DNA of 64,000 nt from Epiperipatus broadwayi (GCA_028023455.1 JAQFVV010006238.1:8235349-8299348); one strand, 5' to 3'; shown: positions 1 through 10,618, counted from the first letter of the stretch. Translations and numbers: made by a program. Notes: generated by a model from the sequence alone, not told the origin.

Positions 1-245
1 TTCTCTCATGCATATATTTATTTCAATCTCTTTTTATTACTTCTAATATAATTTCCTTGTACTATGTCAAATAGTGTGAAATTTTAATATTGTTTTTTTT
101 TTAAAGTAAGAACTGTTAAACCACATCTATTAATATTTTTTTTTTTACAATCACATAGGTGTATTTTCTTTAATATTAAATTATTTCTACTAAAAGTACT
201 TAATCCAAATTTAATTTTAAGAACAATTTTACCTAATGTAATATT
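1..245 (-). pseudogene. RTE-type LINE remnant, reverse transcriptase C-terminal part
   Basis: On the minus strand this matches, with many substitutions and indels, the segment of the better preserved RTE copy at about 16,000-16,220 of this window (region encoding the residues around GSETWTL and the LKRKVFNKC stretch). No open frame survives. The element continues at about 690 after an interruption made of an inverted repeat and a SINE. It is cut by the window edge. Assignment rests on nucleotide similarity to the other RTE copies here; the RTE clade name is from family knowledge. Confidence 0.6.
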
Positions 246-502
246 AATATCATCTATGTTTTTTATTACTTTTTACAATGCTTTTTTAGAACCCGCTATG
301 ACAGTTTTAATTGCCTCAGCAACCATCTTCAGAACTTCTATTTATATTTCCAAATCTTAACTAGATAAAGAAGAGTTAAGATTTGGACATATACGTAGAC
401 GTTCTGAAGAAGATTTTTGGGGTAGTAAAACTGTCATAGTGGGTTTTAAAAAAGCATTGCAAATGGTAATAAAGAATATAGATGATATTAATATTATATG
501 GA
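238..502. repeat. Inverted repeat (about 120-bp arms) inserted in the RTE remnant
   Basis: The left arm (about 238-360) is complementary to the right arm (about 372-502). Matching blocks include AATGCTTTTTTAGAACCC with its reverse complement, CTATGACAGTTTTA, and CCAAATCTTAACT. Divergence between arms is visible. It separates two parts of one RTE remnant, so it arrived after that LINE. It may be a foldback MITE or an inverted duplication. The right arm read on plus has a short open stretch resembling the tail of LINE proteins (GHIRRRSEEDF), which is too weak to call. Confidence 0.55.
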
Positions 503-559
503 TTTGGCAATGCAATAAGAAAGATAAAGTTATAATAAAAAGTATTTGTAGTTCTTAAC

Positions 560-666
560 ATTTTTTTTCTCATGTGTCATAGCATTAGCCAGGAAGCGAA
601 CCCGCTAACCCGGGACAACTACTTGTAAAGCAGTCGTCACTGACCTCTCGACCACCAATGCTTGAT
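560..666 (-). mobile_element. tRNA-derived SINE (family S1), 9-bp target duplication
   Basis: Read on minus, it has a tRNA-like head with A-box-like TGGTCGAGAGG and B-box GGTTCGCTTCC, then a short body and an A-rich 3' end. It is flanked by GTTCTTAAC at 551-559 and 667-675, a clean target-site duplication. Four more copies of the family lie at 10,788, 39,427, 47,556 and 48,638. The anticodon-arm region can be drawn as a 5-bp stem with a 7-nt loop. It is a retroposed SINE, not a tRNA gene: the acceptor stem does not pair and a poly(A)-like tail follows. Confidence 0.85.
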
Positions 667-689
667 GTTCTTAACTTTTTTTAAGGCAT

Positions 690-955
690 AAATTATCAAT
701 CTTTATTTTCTTCCATTGAAAAAATCTATTAAAGCTTACTTTAGTACTTATTAGCATTTATCTGTATAATTTTTTAGTTTATCTGATAACTCTTGCAAAA
801 TTTCTTGAAGCTCTGAAGCATTATTTAAAACAACTATATCTGATGAATCCACATGATTTAAATAATATCCATTTACTTTTACTCCCTTAGTTTCGATTTT
901 AATTCACAAAATACTTCTCAAAATATTGCTTCCAAAAAGGTTGCAGCAATTTTAA
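690..955 (-). pseudogene. RTE-type LINE remnant, continuation (RT palm region)
   Basis: Minus-strand match to the RTE copy at about 16,300-16,520, covering the part encoding the NALKLQEMLQELSDE region and the SHLDFADD-like active-site region. It is degraded by indels, with no usable frame. Together with 1-245 it is one LINE copy split by younger insertions. Confidence 0.6.
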
Positions 956-1819
956 ATATTAAGATATGAGAACAAATTGAATTAAGGGATTGAAAAGCAA
1001 TAGTAATTTACCATTGATGATAACCAAGAGCTATAGATCATTCATATTTTATTTATGATTATAACAGGAAGTGAGCTCATGACTTTTAAGATACTCCACC
1101 CAATCAGATGTAATATTACATAATTTAAATCATTCTTGCCTTGAATATGTAAACTTTCATTAAACAATCGCTCCTACATTTATTTGAAATATAATTTGTA
1201 GCAAAAATAATAATATCGTTGTCGCAATTCACTTTCAAACCTTCTGTTCATTGATTTATCTTTACAGTTAAAACAAAATGTACTAGCAAATTAAACAAAT
1301 TTGCTCAAGGAAAAAAAGAATTCAATTCATTATCAACATCAAACAAAACATCAAGGTTTGGGAATTGAAGTATATTGCAAAGAAAGTAAAAATAGTTTAA
1401 CCATAATAATTATTTGAAAAAAAAAAATCGCACACCTTTAGATAAATATTTATGTTAAAAATATAATTTTTTTTCTAAAATATATGAATTTATAAATTGA
1501 TATTAATAAGGGGGATGTTAAAAATATAAATAAAAATTGCAAATGACATTTAACCCAATATTAACAGATATTATAAAACTTATTGCAACACCAACAAAAA
1601 AGAGCACAATAAATACTCATCACTGGGTCACAACGTTTATGGAACTATCCATATTTATAACGTATATTTAAATATTCTGTCATTAATTATAATGATCTTA
1701 TCATATCTACCACAGTAACAATCTATTCATCATTAATTAGACTTTTTAATTTAAGCAGATTTCATTTCTGCATTTGATAACTCTTAGAAAATATAGTATT
1801 AAACAATTTGTAAAGTAAT
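956..1819. other. Gene-free AT-rich stretch
   Basis: No coding signal, RNA gene or repeat that I can recognise; low-complexity A/T runs only. Confidence 0.6.
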
Positions 1820-1965
1820 ACAGGAAAGAAACTAGTCTGGGGATATTGGATGAGTAGGCACTAAATAGGAATTTTATGCATGAGCTTTCTGGCATCCATT
1901 GATTACTCTGGCTTGCACTCAGTGGCGCTGCTGTATAGAGAGTTTTGCCTGTTTTAAAGCTTATA
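1820..1965 (+). mobile_element. Hammerhead-bearing unit (family H), truncated inside the ribozyme
   Basis: Begins within the HHR: the GAAAC (828-832 of the second kb, i.e. 1828-1832) and the following TAGTC, TGGGG and TTGGAT blocks are present, but CTGATGA and stem II are missing. The downstream body (CATCCATTGATTACTCTGG and following) matches the copies at 42.5 and 45.8 kb. The CDS-sized open frame on the opposite strand is a shadow of this repeat. Confidence 0.75.
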
Positions 1966-2262
1966 AAAAAGAAATTGTTCATTTGTGATAATATATACCA
2001 TGTTATTTTGAGAACTGCTTTGCCAAATAAAGGTAAGAGATACATCTCATTAAAAAGAATGATTTGGTAAACTGGAAGAGTGACCAAATATGGAATATAA
2101 GGTTTATGCATTATGGTGCAACTATATTACTTCCTTTATAAAAAATATCTTATGAATGTAGCCTAATTTTACAAGAACATTGTTCCAATGAGAGTACTCA
2201 TTCACACCAATTATTAAATGTTTATGTATATATAATAATATTAACAGAAATAACAGTAATGT
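1966..2262. other. Short AT-rich stretch after the family-H fragment
   Basis: The first about 140 bp could be degenerate PLE coding sequence, because another family-H unit at 45.4 kb runs directly into PLE code, but I see no diagnostic motif here. Confidence 0.3.
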
Positions 2263-2400
2263 GATGTGATGTACTGTGACTTCTCCTTAAACGGAGTCAG
2301 GAATCTCTCAGCAGCTATGCCCAGAGAAACCTGTTAGCCACTTTACCTTCCCATTCCATTGTCCACCCTAAGTTTTCTCATAATCTGCTCCATCCCATTT

Positions 2401-4263
2401 TCATAACATAATCTTTGTCAACTCCATGACCTTTATATCTAAATCCCCCTTATTTTTTCCCAAACCTAGCATAAAAACCAATAACTGACTTTCTGTATAA
2501 TCACTTTGTTCATATTTAACCTTCCATAACTTCATTATTTGTACCCTTTCTGCTTCCAAACATTTACATTGAAGTAACAGATGCCTAATATTTTCTATGC
2601 CTTCTTTACACAACTTACAGACTAAATCACCCATATTTTTCCATTTACATGTATATTCCCTTGTTGCTAAAGATCCTGTTCGAGCCTTAAACAATAAACT
2701 ACTTTCCTTACAATTATCATAAATTAACTCACAACCAATGTTCCGTTTACTTTTATATATATTTAAACTAGTTTTACTCTCCATACTAGTTCTCCATCTC
2801 TCCAACTCCCTATTTTTTATTAATGCATCTATTCTTGTATCCCACTCCTTCCCACTATAACACTCAACAATCCTCCTAACACAATCATCCCATCTTTTGT
2901 ACAAGTATACTGCCATAACTTCTTTATCCAAATCTTCTGCATACCACATTACCTTTCTCATCCATCTTGTTGGCTGCCCTTTACTTGTAACCCAATTAAA
3001 TACTATTTTGGCTATTCTTTTATTATCCATGAACTGCAATCTACCAAACATTTTCAATTTGCTTTTTGCATCCCTCATATAAAAACTTGACCATCCCATT
3101 TCTCCTTGAATTGCCTCTTTTGCTGTCCATACCTCAGCATCTAATGCATGTCTTTCTAATTCCCTTTGTACTTTTTCTAAGCAATCTAATACGCCTTTAC
3201 TAACACATAATGCATCATTGCCATATGTTAACCCTGCTACTGCCACTCCCTTCCATACAATTCTAGCTACATCATATTTAATATATGAAAACAGTGTTAA
3301 TTTCTTTATCAATCCCTTTCTTTTCTTTGCTTCATTTATCAATTTTTTCTCCCATTCATCCAAGCAATTTTTCTTATTACTCAAGATGATTCCCAAATAA
3401 CTATATCTATTCACCACACTTAACTTTATATCCCCCAATAAGAAATCTTTGTCTTCTTTTTCCCCAGTATTCACTATCATTATATTTGATTTTTCTTCAC
3501 TAAATTTAATCCCCGTATCTTTACCCACCCTTGCGCATGTCCTCAGCATAACTTCCATATCTTCTCTTCTTTCTGCACACAAAAAAACATCATCCGCAAA
3601 AAAAAGTCCAGACAAGGTATATACTCTCTTGCCACCTGTTAAAGGTATCTCTATCCCTCTTCATAGTCTTTCTATTGCTCTCTCCATTTCACTCAAATAC
3701 AACACGAACAAAATAGGTGACATAGGGCATCCTTGCCTCAGTTCCACCCCATTTTTAACTTATCCTAATTGGTATGTATAGTAATTATTTTCATATAATT
3801 TCCTAATAACACCCACTAAAGCTTCATCCATTCCCAGATTTGCTAAACTTATCCATAATCTATTTCTATTCACTCTATCATATGCCTTCTCTATATCTAT
3901 AAAACTCATATATAACTGTCTACCTGAATTTCTACTCATATCTATAAGTTGTGTAACTACAAATAAACTATCTCCTATACGCCTATCTGACCTAAAACCT
4001 CCTTGCATTTCCCCCACTACATTATTTTCTTCCATCCATTTTGCAACTCTTCCAGCCACCATATATGAAAAAACTTTATATAAAACCGATGTTACTGCTA
4101 TTGGTCTATAATTATTTAACTTTCTATGATCCTTACCTTTTCCTTTAAATAATAATCTTACTCTTGTATTACTCCAACTACCCGGAAAAACTTTCTTCTG
4201 TGCCATTTTATTAAAACATGATAGTAACTTTACTTTTGCCCTATGCCCCAAATTCATTACCAT
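2401..4263 (-). pseudogene. Non-LTR retrotransposon ORF (reverse transcriptase), two in-frame stops
   Basis: Minus-strand LINE reverse transcriptase. One frame runs from 4263 to 2401, broken only by TAA at about 3757 and TGA at about 3661, with no frameshift. Visible RT blocks in order: KGKGKDHRKLNNYRPI (fingers), FIDIEKAYDRV (catalytic motif A), GGFRS, LRQGCPMSPILF (motif B), FFADDVFL (catalytic motif C) and the YLGI block. The C-terminus has a CCHC-type knuckle, C-x2-C-x8-H-x4-C (CKLCKEGIENIRHLLLQC). The endonuclease half is absent, so the copy is 5'-truncated at the border with the family-H unit at 4264. A 3' UTR continues to about 2263 and ends in a TGATG-type microsatellite tail, as in many LINEs. 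The clade (L2/CR1-like or other) is not decided by the sequence. A second copy lies at 7.1-8.9 kb. Confidence 0.85.
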
Positions 4264-4800
4264 CTCAGTAGAAACTTTTCATACAGAAGTGACATCTAGT
4301 GCAAGCCTTAGTAACCAATGAACAACAAGAAGGTTTGTGCATAAAATCCCTATCTAGTGCCTACTTATTTAATATTCCTAGTCTGGTTTCTAGCTTGTGG
4401 CTTTTATCAGAGCAGAGCCTTTGATCTGAGAGCATAGTACCTAGAACTTGGGATCCAGTTTAATATTTTATATATTTAATTAACTATAAATCTATGAGTC
4501 CAATACAGAAACACAATAATGATTTCAATCCAATATCATTCACTCCTATAGTCATATAGATCTAAATCCAGTTCAGAATCTATATACTTTGGTGCTTTTG
4601 ATTTTTGGGGAAAAAAACCCACAGTGACTGCTATTCCATTTGGCAGAATTGGGAACCCATCACATGACCACCATTACATTTGTGTACACAAGCTGTTACA
4701 ATAATAGCAAACTCTCCATACAGTAGTGGCATGGTATGGAGTGCTTTCTATTGTTTTAACAGCTTGTGTAAGCATAGAAAATGATGATCATGTGATATTT
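4264..4800 (-). mobile_element. Hammerhead-bearing unit (family H), long copy
   Basis: Reverse complement of a unit also seen at 42.1-42.6 and 45.6-45.9 kb. The HHR core is degraded: CTGATAA at 4404-4410 and GAAAC at 4386-4390, with stem II AGC/GCT around a CACAA loop still pairing. The cleavage-side block is changed. Around 4711 the unit end is followed by about 60 bp of the start of a next unit in the other orientation, ending near the TGTTTAGTG-like block. The LINE at 2401-4263 abuts it, so the LINE inserted into it or truncated at it. Confidence 0.7.
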
Positions 4801-6279
4801 TAGTGATTGTATATTTAAAGATTTGTATAGTAGAAATAAGTCTATATTTTAAAACGCATTTAAGTATTAAAATCACACAAATGGAACAGTGGCCATGCAA
4901 TAAAGCCAATGCGCCCAAAAAAGACTGGTGCAATTAAAATGCAGCCTGGAAAATATTTGTGTTTTTCTGATGCTTTTGACAATTTGTTTGTTAAATAAAC
5001 GATTCTAATTTAAATTCAACAATCCATTTCGTTTTGTTAACGCGTTTGTTGCTTCTATTTTCAGGTAATTTTTCTCAGTATTAACTACTGAAAGCTTTAA
5101 TAAGTTTTACCTTTATTAATAATTCTATGTTTTAAAGAGACATTGTTTTTCATTGGTTAAGACAGTCTGCTTTTTTTAGTTTTTTTTATAATAAATATTA
5201 GTGTTTTTAAAATCAATCACTGACGAAGAGGGATATCAGTAATTGTTTAATCAATTTTTAGTAATTTTAGCAAGAAATTCGTTTCTTTTTCAATACATTT
5301 TTTCAATTGATTTTCATATTTTATGTAAGTAATTCATATTTTTTAAACATTAAAAATTGATTTTTTTTCTCCATATCGAATAATTACTCATTTACAATAT
5401 GATATATTTTACTATTATATTTCAATTTTTAAAAGTACAATTCAATTTCTTCTCTCTCAAAGTAATAATTTTATCAAATTGCTTTTTTTACTATTAAAAT
5501 ATAGTTACATATTAGAGATTGATTTATATTCACAATGAATAAACAGACAAACTTATGAGGCAAAAATAAAGTAAAAAAAAAAAATTACTAAAAAAAAAAC
5601 GTTTATATATATCTATGTACATATATGTCACCAATTATTTAAAATCAATCGTTGGGAAAAAAAATATCTTCAAAAAGAGGTACTTGTTAAAGTAAGATGG
5701 TCAATAAATTCAGCTCCGTGTTATGGAATAAAAATATATTGATAAAAACTAAAATACTTATATGTGATTCCTTGATGCCAGGGTAAACAGAAATTGTAAC
5801 CAACGGAAATGGACTACTAAAGGATATCAGCATAAGAATTGATACTGAAAAAAAGGTAAATCTATGTAGTTATCCGTGTAGTGGTTAGGTTGAACAAATA
5901 TATAACAATCATTGAAGACAACAGTAAGAATAATATAATTACATTGACCCAATGAGTACAATTGGAATACTATGGATAATGTTTGTTTGCAAAGTAATGG
6001 GAAGACAAATGAGAGTCAAACCAAGAAAATAGTAAAAGAAAGATCTTATGGACATCATAGGAAGTAATTACCTGTTAATATTTGGTGTGATGAATAAAAA
6101 GATGTGAAAGAGGTAAATATTAGTAGGCTTTTGGTAAAACATTTTCAGTAGTGTTGAAATCCTGAAGAATAAAAAAAAAAGAAATGAATATTTCTGGCCT
6201 ACTTAATTAATAGTTACAATACTTTCAATCTAAAGTTGTAATAATTATATTTATAAAGGGCATACTCATTACTTAACGT
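4801..6279. other. Gene-free AT-rich stretch
   Basis: No open frame with recognisable domains, no repeat with clear ends; A/T homopolymer runs throughout. Confidence 0.55.
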
Positions 6280-6445
6280 AATATTTGTTAAGGCTAAAAC
6301 CTTAAGAATATGGGCCTGAAAAAATGGCAGTAGGGACCTCTGCAAATCTTGTCTTTTAAATAAATATTGTGTTAAAGATTTGCATAGGTCCCTACTGTCG
6401 TTTTTTCAGGTGCATATTCTTAAGGTTTTAGCCTTAATAAATATT
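6280..6445. mobile_element. Foldback miniature element (MITE), 70-bp arms
   Basis: Near-perfect inverted repeat: 6280-6350 pairs with 6375-6445, leaving a loop of about 24 bp. The arms begin AATATTTGTTAAGGC and contain GGCAGTAGGGACC. Arms differ at only a few positions, so it is fairly young or structurally conserved. I see no certain target duplication. Superfamily unknown. Confidence 0.7.
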
Positions 6446-7075
6446 AGCTAAATACTTTCAATCATTATTTGCTCCTAATTACAATTTATTCTAGTCTCTA
6501 AATAATTATATTGGAAAATTAGTTATTAAAGTTAAAATTACTTCTGTTCAAAGAAGCAAAAGCATTAATTATGTATATATATATAATACACACACCCCAT
6601 AAATATAAGTGGTTATGTTTAACAATGGTACACACAACATATCTGTGACCTAGATTTGAATGTAAGCAAGTAAATTTGAAAAAAAATCAATAGCCTTGCT
6701 ATTTTTTCCTTAACAAGCTCATAAGCAACTCAATTAAACTTCCAACATTGATCAGTAAATGGGTTTGTAGATGTTTTAGCTAAACATAAACATGAATTTA
6801 AAAAACTGCTCAAACCACTATTCCACAACCATCTTTAAAATAACAAGTTTGGATAGTGAATAAAGCCTTTTTCATCACAGTTCTTTTATGGGAAAAATTT
6901 TTGGAATTAAGTTTGCTAAATGTTGACTATTTAAAAACATATATACAAACCATGATGCAACAAAGCAAACAATATATTCAAAGGTGACATTGCAAACTTA
7001 TATGCCAATTTTTTTATTGGGTACTTGCCTGATTGTATATAACTGAAAGTATACTAACATAAAGTCTTTATCCAA
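6446..7075. other. Gene-free AT-rich stretch
   Basis: Contains a short (TA)n/(CA)n patch near 6570-6595; nothing else recognised. Confidence 0.55.
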
Positions 7076-7610
7076 TTTTTTTTGCATCTCTTACTACCTT
7101 TCTCACTCATCTTGTTGCTTTGGGTTTTATTCATAATCCAATTAAATACTGTTTTGGCTATTCTCTTATTATCCATAAATTGCAAATCTTCCAAACATTT
7201 TTATTTTGCTTTTTGCATCTCTCATATAAAAACTTGACCATCCCTTTTCTCCTTGAATTGCACACTTTGCCATACACACAACTGCATCTAATGCATGTCT
7301 TCCTACATTTTGTACTTTTTCTAAGTAATTTAACATCCCTTTACTAACACATAATGCATCATTATCATAAGTTAACCATGCTACATCCACCCCCTTCCAT
7401 ACAATTCTAGCTGAAAACACTTTTAATTTCTTTATCGGTCTCATCCTTTTCTTTGGCTCATTTATCAATTTTTTCTGCCATTCATTCAAGCAAATTCTCT
7501 GACTACTTAAGATTATTCCCAAATAGTTATACTTATTTACCACATTTAAATTTATATCCCCCAATAAAAAAAATATTTCTTTTATTTTCCTCCAGCATTT
7601 ACCTTCATTA
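7076..7610 (-). pseudogene. Second copy of the 2.4-4.3 kb LINE, downstream part
   Basis: Minus-strand match to 2935-3470 of the first LINE, including the parts encoding MRDAKSKLKMFGRL, LEKVQRELERHALDA and the GDIKLSVVNRYSYLGI block. It is interrupted by frameshifts. The element is continued at 8554-8867 after a DNA transposon insertion. The C-terminal knuckle and tail are missing on the left side. Confidence 0.8.
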
Positions 7611-8551
7611 CACCTGGGTCTTGTTTTATGCGGTAGATAGGTTCCACAGAAAATCCACATTAAAAAAAATTGCACAAAAATAGACTTAATTTACCTTGAA
7701 AAATGGGGGATAGGTTCTGTATTTTTCAGAATTCGCATAAAAGCAAAGCAACAAGGAAAAATTATTTTAAAATTCACATTAAAAAAATAAGCAAATAAAG
7801 TATGACTAATAAAATTTTTTAAATATTTGAAAAAAATTAATACAAGACCTTTTTTTATTTTTTTTATTAACTACAGTTTTTAATTTTACATTTTCATACA
7901 TATTTTAATCATTACCGCTAGCGTTCATTTGTAAACTGGTAAGAAATCAGATTGGATGTGATGTGATGTATCTCTCAGCAATTATGCCCAGAAAAAACAT
8001 GTCAGCCACTTTATTTTTATTCATGATGTGATGTACAACTAGTGCCACTTTTAATTTTGTGCTGTGTTAATGGTTTTCTGTTTCTATATTAAAAAAATGA
8101 GATCGTAATCAAAACAAAAAGATACATTATCATTAGAAAGATTATTTTCAGTTTATAAAATCTTTGTTTTTTATTTTAAAAATCTAAAAGATTATTTATT
8201 TCTGTTATATATAACAAAATATGGTTTAAAAGTTTACATTTTTTGAATATTTATTGCGATATTTTTATTTATAGGTATAAATCTATTATTATTATTTACT
8301 CATTAGTATAAATAGGTTATTTACATAGAAGCTAAAATTCTAAATACAGCTTCAGGCCATATTCAAGGTAGCTGCTAACATAAGTTATATTTTTGAAAAA
8401 AAAAGTATTTCAAGTCAAAATAAGTTATTAATAATTTAAATTTCTTGATATCTAATAAATATAGTGAAATATGAAAGATATTAAGAAGAAACATGAATCG
8501 CATAACTTCAAAATCACATTAAAATAATCCACATAAAATGAGACCCAGGTG
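7611..8551. mobile_element. TA-flanked DNA transposon (pogo/Tigger-like MITE) inside the LINE
   Basis: The termini are inverted repeats starting CACCTGGGTCT and ending AGACCCAGGTG, followed inward by similar TTTTATGYGG blocks. The dinucleotide TA flanks both ends (7609-7610 and 8552-8553). Deleting the element brings the two LINE halves together exactly as in the uninterrupted copy at 3,470, which fixes the borders. No transposase frame is present. TA duplication and GCGG/GCATAAAA-type internal repeats suggest pogo/Tigger or another Tc1-mariner group; this assignment is inferred. Confidence 0.8.
7956..8040 (-). mobile_element. Very short LINE 3'-end insertion within the DNA transposon
   Basis: About 75 bp match the 3' UTR and tail of the LINE at 2,263-2,350 (CTCTCAGCARYTATGCCCAGA, CAGCCACTTTA), bounded by GATGTGATGTGATG and ATGATGTGATGTAC. 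Consistent with an extremely 5'-truncated retroposition of the same LINE family into the transposon. Confidence 0.6.
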
Positions 8552-8553
8552 TA

Positions 8554-8867
8554 CTTTTATTTTTCTTCACTAAATATAATCCCCATCTTTTTACCTACTC
8601 TTATGCATATCTTCAGCATAGCCGCAATATCTTTCCTATTTTCTGTGCATCATTAGGAAATAAATGACCTGATAGTGTATATACTCCCTTGCCACCAACT
8701 AATGGTATCTCTACCCATTTTTTAGTTTTCTACTGCTCTCTCCATTTCTCTCAAATATAACAAAAACAAAATAGCTGACATAGGACAGTCTCACCTTAGA
8801 CCATCCCTTTTTTAACTTTAACTAACTCTATTTTTCTTTAATTGATACATATCATAATTATTTAACA
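8554..8867 (-). pseudogene. Second LINE copy, upstream part (RT active-site region)
   Basis: Minus-strand continuation of the LINE at 7076-7610; matches 3,470-3,790 of the first LINE, the segment that encodes the LRQGCPMSPILF and FADDVFL catalytic blocks. Frames are broken. Confidence 0.75.
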
Positions 8868-9069
8868 GGAACAGTTTTTCACTGCAGTGCCATTACAGTA
8901 ATGTTGGGAAACTACTCATTAGTAGATGAATTTTCAAGCTTTAACCCGAATAGTAAACTGATATCAAGGATGGTTGGTTAATGTATAACTGTATTATTTT
9001 CAGCTAATCACTGATTAGTCAATATTACTATGGATGATAACTGGAATTACAAACCAATCTTTTATTATA

Positions 9070-9111
9070 TATTGTGGGGTACCTAAATATATATATAATT
9101 AAAATTACTCC

Positions 9112-9146
<35 letters not shown>

Positions 9147-9208
9147 CTTGCATTTTTGTTTATATTGTGGGGTACCTAAATATATATATAATTAAAATTA
9201 CTCCAAAT
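9070..9208. repeat. 46-bp direct duplication separated by (AT)n
   Basis: The block ATATTGTGGGGTACCTAAAT and its AT-rich continuation to ACTCCAAATT occurs at about 9070-9115 and again at about 9162-9208, with an (AT)n tract between. It sits at the 3' terminus of the minus-strand PLE half and may be a duplicated PLE end. Confidence 0.7.
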
Positions 9209-9254
9209 TCACAATTCAACTAGATTATCCAAAAAGATAAACTCTAAAACACAA

Positions 9255-9300
9255 CCAATGGTTTCACTGCTACAAGTGGAGTTCTCAAGTGTAAAGAACT
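9255..9300 (-). ncRNA. Hammerhead-like fold at the 3' end of a PLE remnant (U3/A8 core)
   Basis: Read on minus: ACAC (stem I), TTGAGAA (core, 9282-9288), stem II region, GAAA (9262-9265), ACC-ATT-GGT (stem III), T, then GTGT (stem I partner of ACAC). Core positions 3 and 8 are U and A instead of C and G. Stem II pairs poorly (ACT/AGT with extra bases). Position just downstream of the PLE nuclease code fits the known placement of hammerheads in PLE terminal repeats. Whether it cleaves is unknown. Confidence 0.45.
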
Positions 9301-9411
9301 CCAAATTAACATAATTCCACTTACTTCCCAAACACCCTTAATATTAAGAGAACTGTTAAATAGGTTAATTGCTTCAAAATCTTTTTTTTTTTAATAAACA
9401 TTTTTTTGTTT

Positions 9412-9850
9412 TTAAATTTCATTTCTCTTAGATTCATCAAAATTAATAGTGTGTCCTGTATTTGTTTTATGGATATATAAAGCTCGACTAAGATAATTAT
9501 TTCTAGCCCCACTTTTATGTTTCTTTATTCTTTCATTTAAGCTCAAACGACTCTGACCCATATATGTATACCTTTTTACAAAAACAAAGGATAACATAAA
9601 CTGCTCTAGAAGTAGTATTTCTATCAAAAATTTCCTTTGTATTATTTAATAAATTATTCAACGTAATATTCCTTTTCCAAGCAATTTTCGTATTTCCAAA
9701 CAAATTACTATTTTTACATATAATTCTATAAGAAGACAAATTTAAATGGTAATGAAATAAAATCATATTTTTTTTATTCTTTAAGTTATTACAAATAATA
9801 TTACCATTAAATAAAATACTTTTAATAAATGTATCAGAGGTAACTAACAT
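9412..9850 (-). pseudogene. PLE C-terminal fragment with GIY-YIG nuclease domain
   Basis: Penelope-like retroelement, 3' half. The minus-strand frame from 9850 encodes the RT-to-nuclease linker (KIAWKRNITLNNLLNN), then RAVYVI with a CFCK pair, the GIY-YIG start. One frameshift near 9590 moves to a frame with YTYMGQS (YIG motif), NERIKKHKSG (catalytic Arg and following Lys/His block), HKTNTGHTINF and an ESKRNEI end. These are the expected order and spacing of a PLE GIY-YIG domain, an endonuclease used for target-primed integration. RT is missing upstream. An inverted, more decayed copy lies at 10,030-10,510, so the two 3' halves stand head to head. Confidence 0.75.
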
Positions 9851-9857
9851 TCAATTA

Positions 9858-9974
9858 AACTTTATAAAATTGTCCTTTTTGATATAAAGCTACACTATAA
9901 CAATAATTTCTTAAAGCAGCTACTTTATGAGATACAAATTGATAGCCATCTAGACCTTTTGTTTTATTCCATTG
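9858..9974 (-). other. 39-codon open stretch between the two inverted PLE halves
   Basis: Flanked by stops, with a balanced composition (GLDGYQFVSHKVAALRNYC near its middle). It lies in the spacer of the head-to-head PLE pair. No family recognised; it may be PLE code from further upstream, captured host sequence, or chance. Confidence 0.2.
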
Positions 9975-10029
9975 TCATTTAAATTGTATTCTTATAGAAT
10001 TCTATATAAAAATAGTATATATTTTTTTG

Positions 10030-10510
10030 GAAATAAAATTGTTTGGGAATAATTTATTAAATAATACAAAGGAAATTTTTGATAGAAAAATTATTCCTGG
10101 AATAGTATATATTATTCCTGTTTCTGTAAGAAGGTTAATAAAAGTCAGAATACTTTGAGCTTAAGTGAAAGAATAAAGATATATAAAAGGGGATTTTAAA
10201 AAAGTATCTTAGTTCTGCTTTATATATATCCATGAAAAAGATACAGACCATGCTATTAATTTTGATGAAGGTTGATTTCCTTGGGAGAAATGAAATAAAA
10301 AAAAGAATTGCAGAATCTTTATAATTAAAAATTTATGATTCTGAAGCAATTAAATTATTTAAAAGTTATTTTAATATTAAGGTTGTATGGGAAGTAAAAT
10401 TGTAGTTCTTTACACTTGAGAAGTCTACTTATAGAAGTGAAATCATTGTTTGTGTTTTAGAGTTTATTTTTGTGGCTAGTCTAGTTGAGTTGTGAAGTTT
10501 GGGTAATTTT
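10030..10510 (+). pseudogene. Inverted PLE 3' half (GIY-YIG region and 3' end), decayed
   Basis: Plus-strand copy of 9,200-9,720 in reverse orientation. Recognisable blocks include AATAATTTATTAAATAATAC, GAAATTTTTGATAGAAA, the part corresponding to HKTNTGH, and the 3' UTR around TTCTTTACACTTGAGAA. It has an internal deletion and many substitutions. With 9,412-9,850 it forms the same head-to-head configuration as the 29.4-33.5 kb PLE pair. Confidence 0.7.
10411..10458 (+). ncRNA. Hammerhead-like fold, inverted partner copy
   Basis: TTGAGAA at 10416-10422 and GAAA at 10439-10442 with an ACTT/AAGT hairpin just before GAAA; ACAC before the core and GTGT after it can pair as stem I. It carries the same U3/A8 core variant as its partner at 9255-9300. 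Stem III is weakened. Confidence 0.35.
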
Positions 10511-10517
10511 GATTATT

Positions 10518-10618
10518 TTATTGACTAGTTTAGCTTTAGGCTTTTAATATATATATATATATATATGGAAACAGTTTAGCTTTAGGCTTTTAATATATAT
10601 ATATATATATGGAAACAA
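10518..10618. repeat. Tandem duplication at the PLE end
   Basis: The block AGTTTAGCTTTAGGCTTTTA followed by (AT)n and GGAAAC is repeated twice in tandem (about 48-bp period). Confidence 0.75.

Noticed and set aside
1746-2111. 121-residue minus-strand open frame
   Set aside because: Antisense of the family-H repeat; similar shadows appear at other copies.
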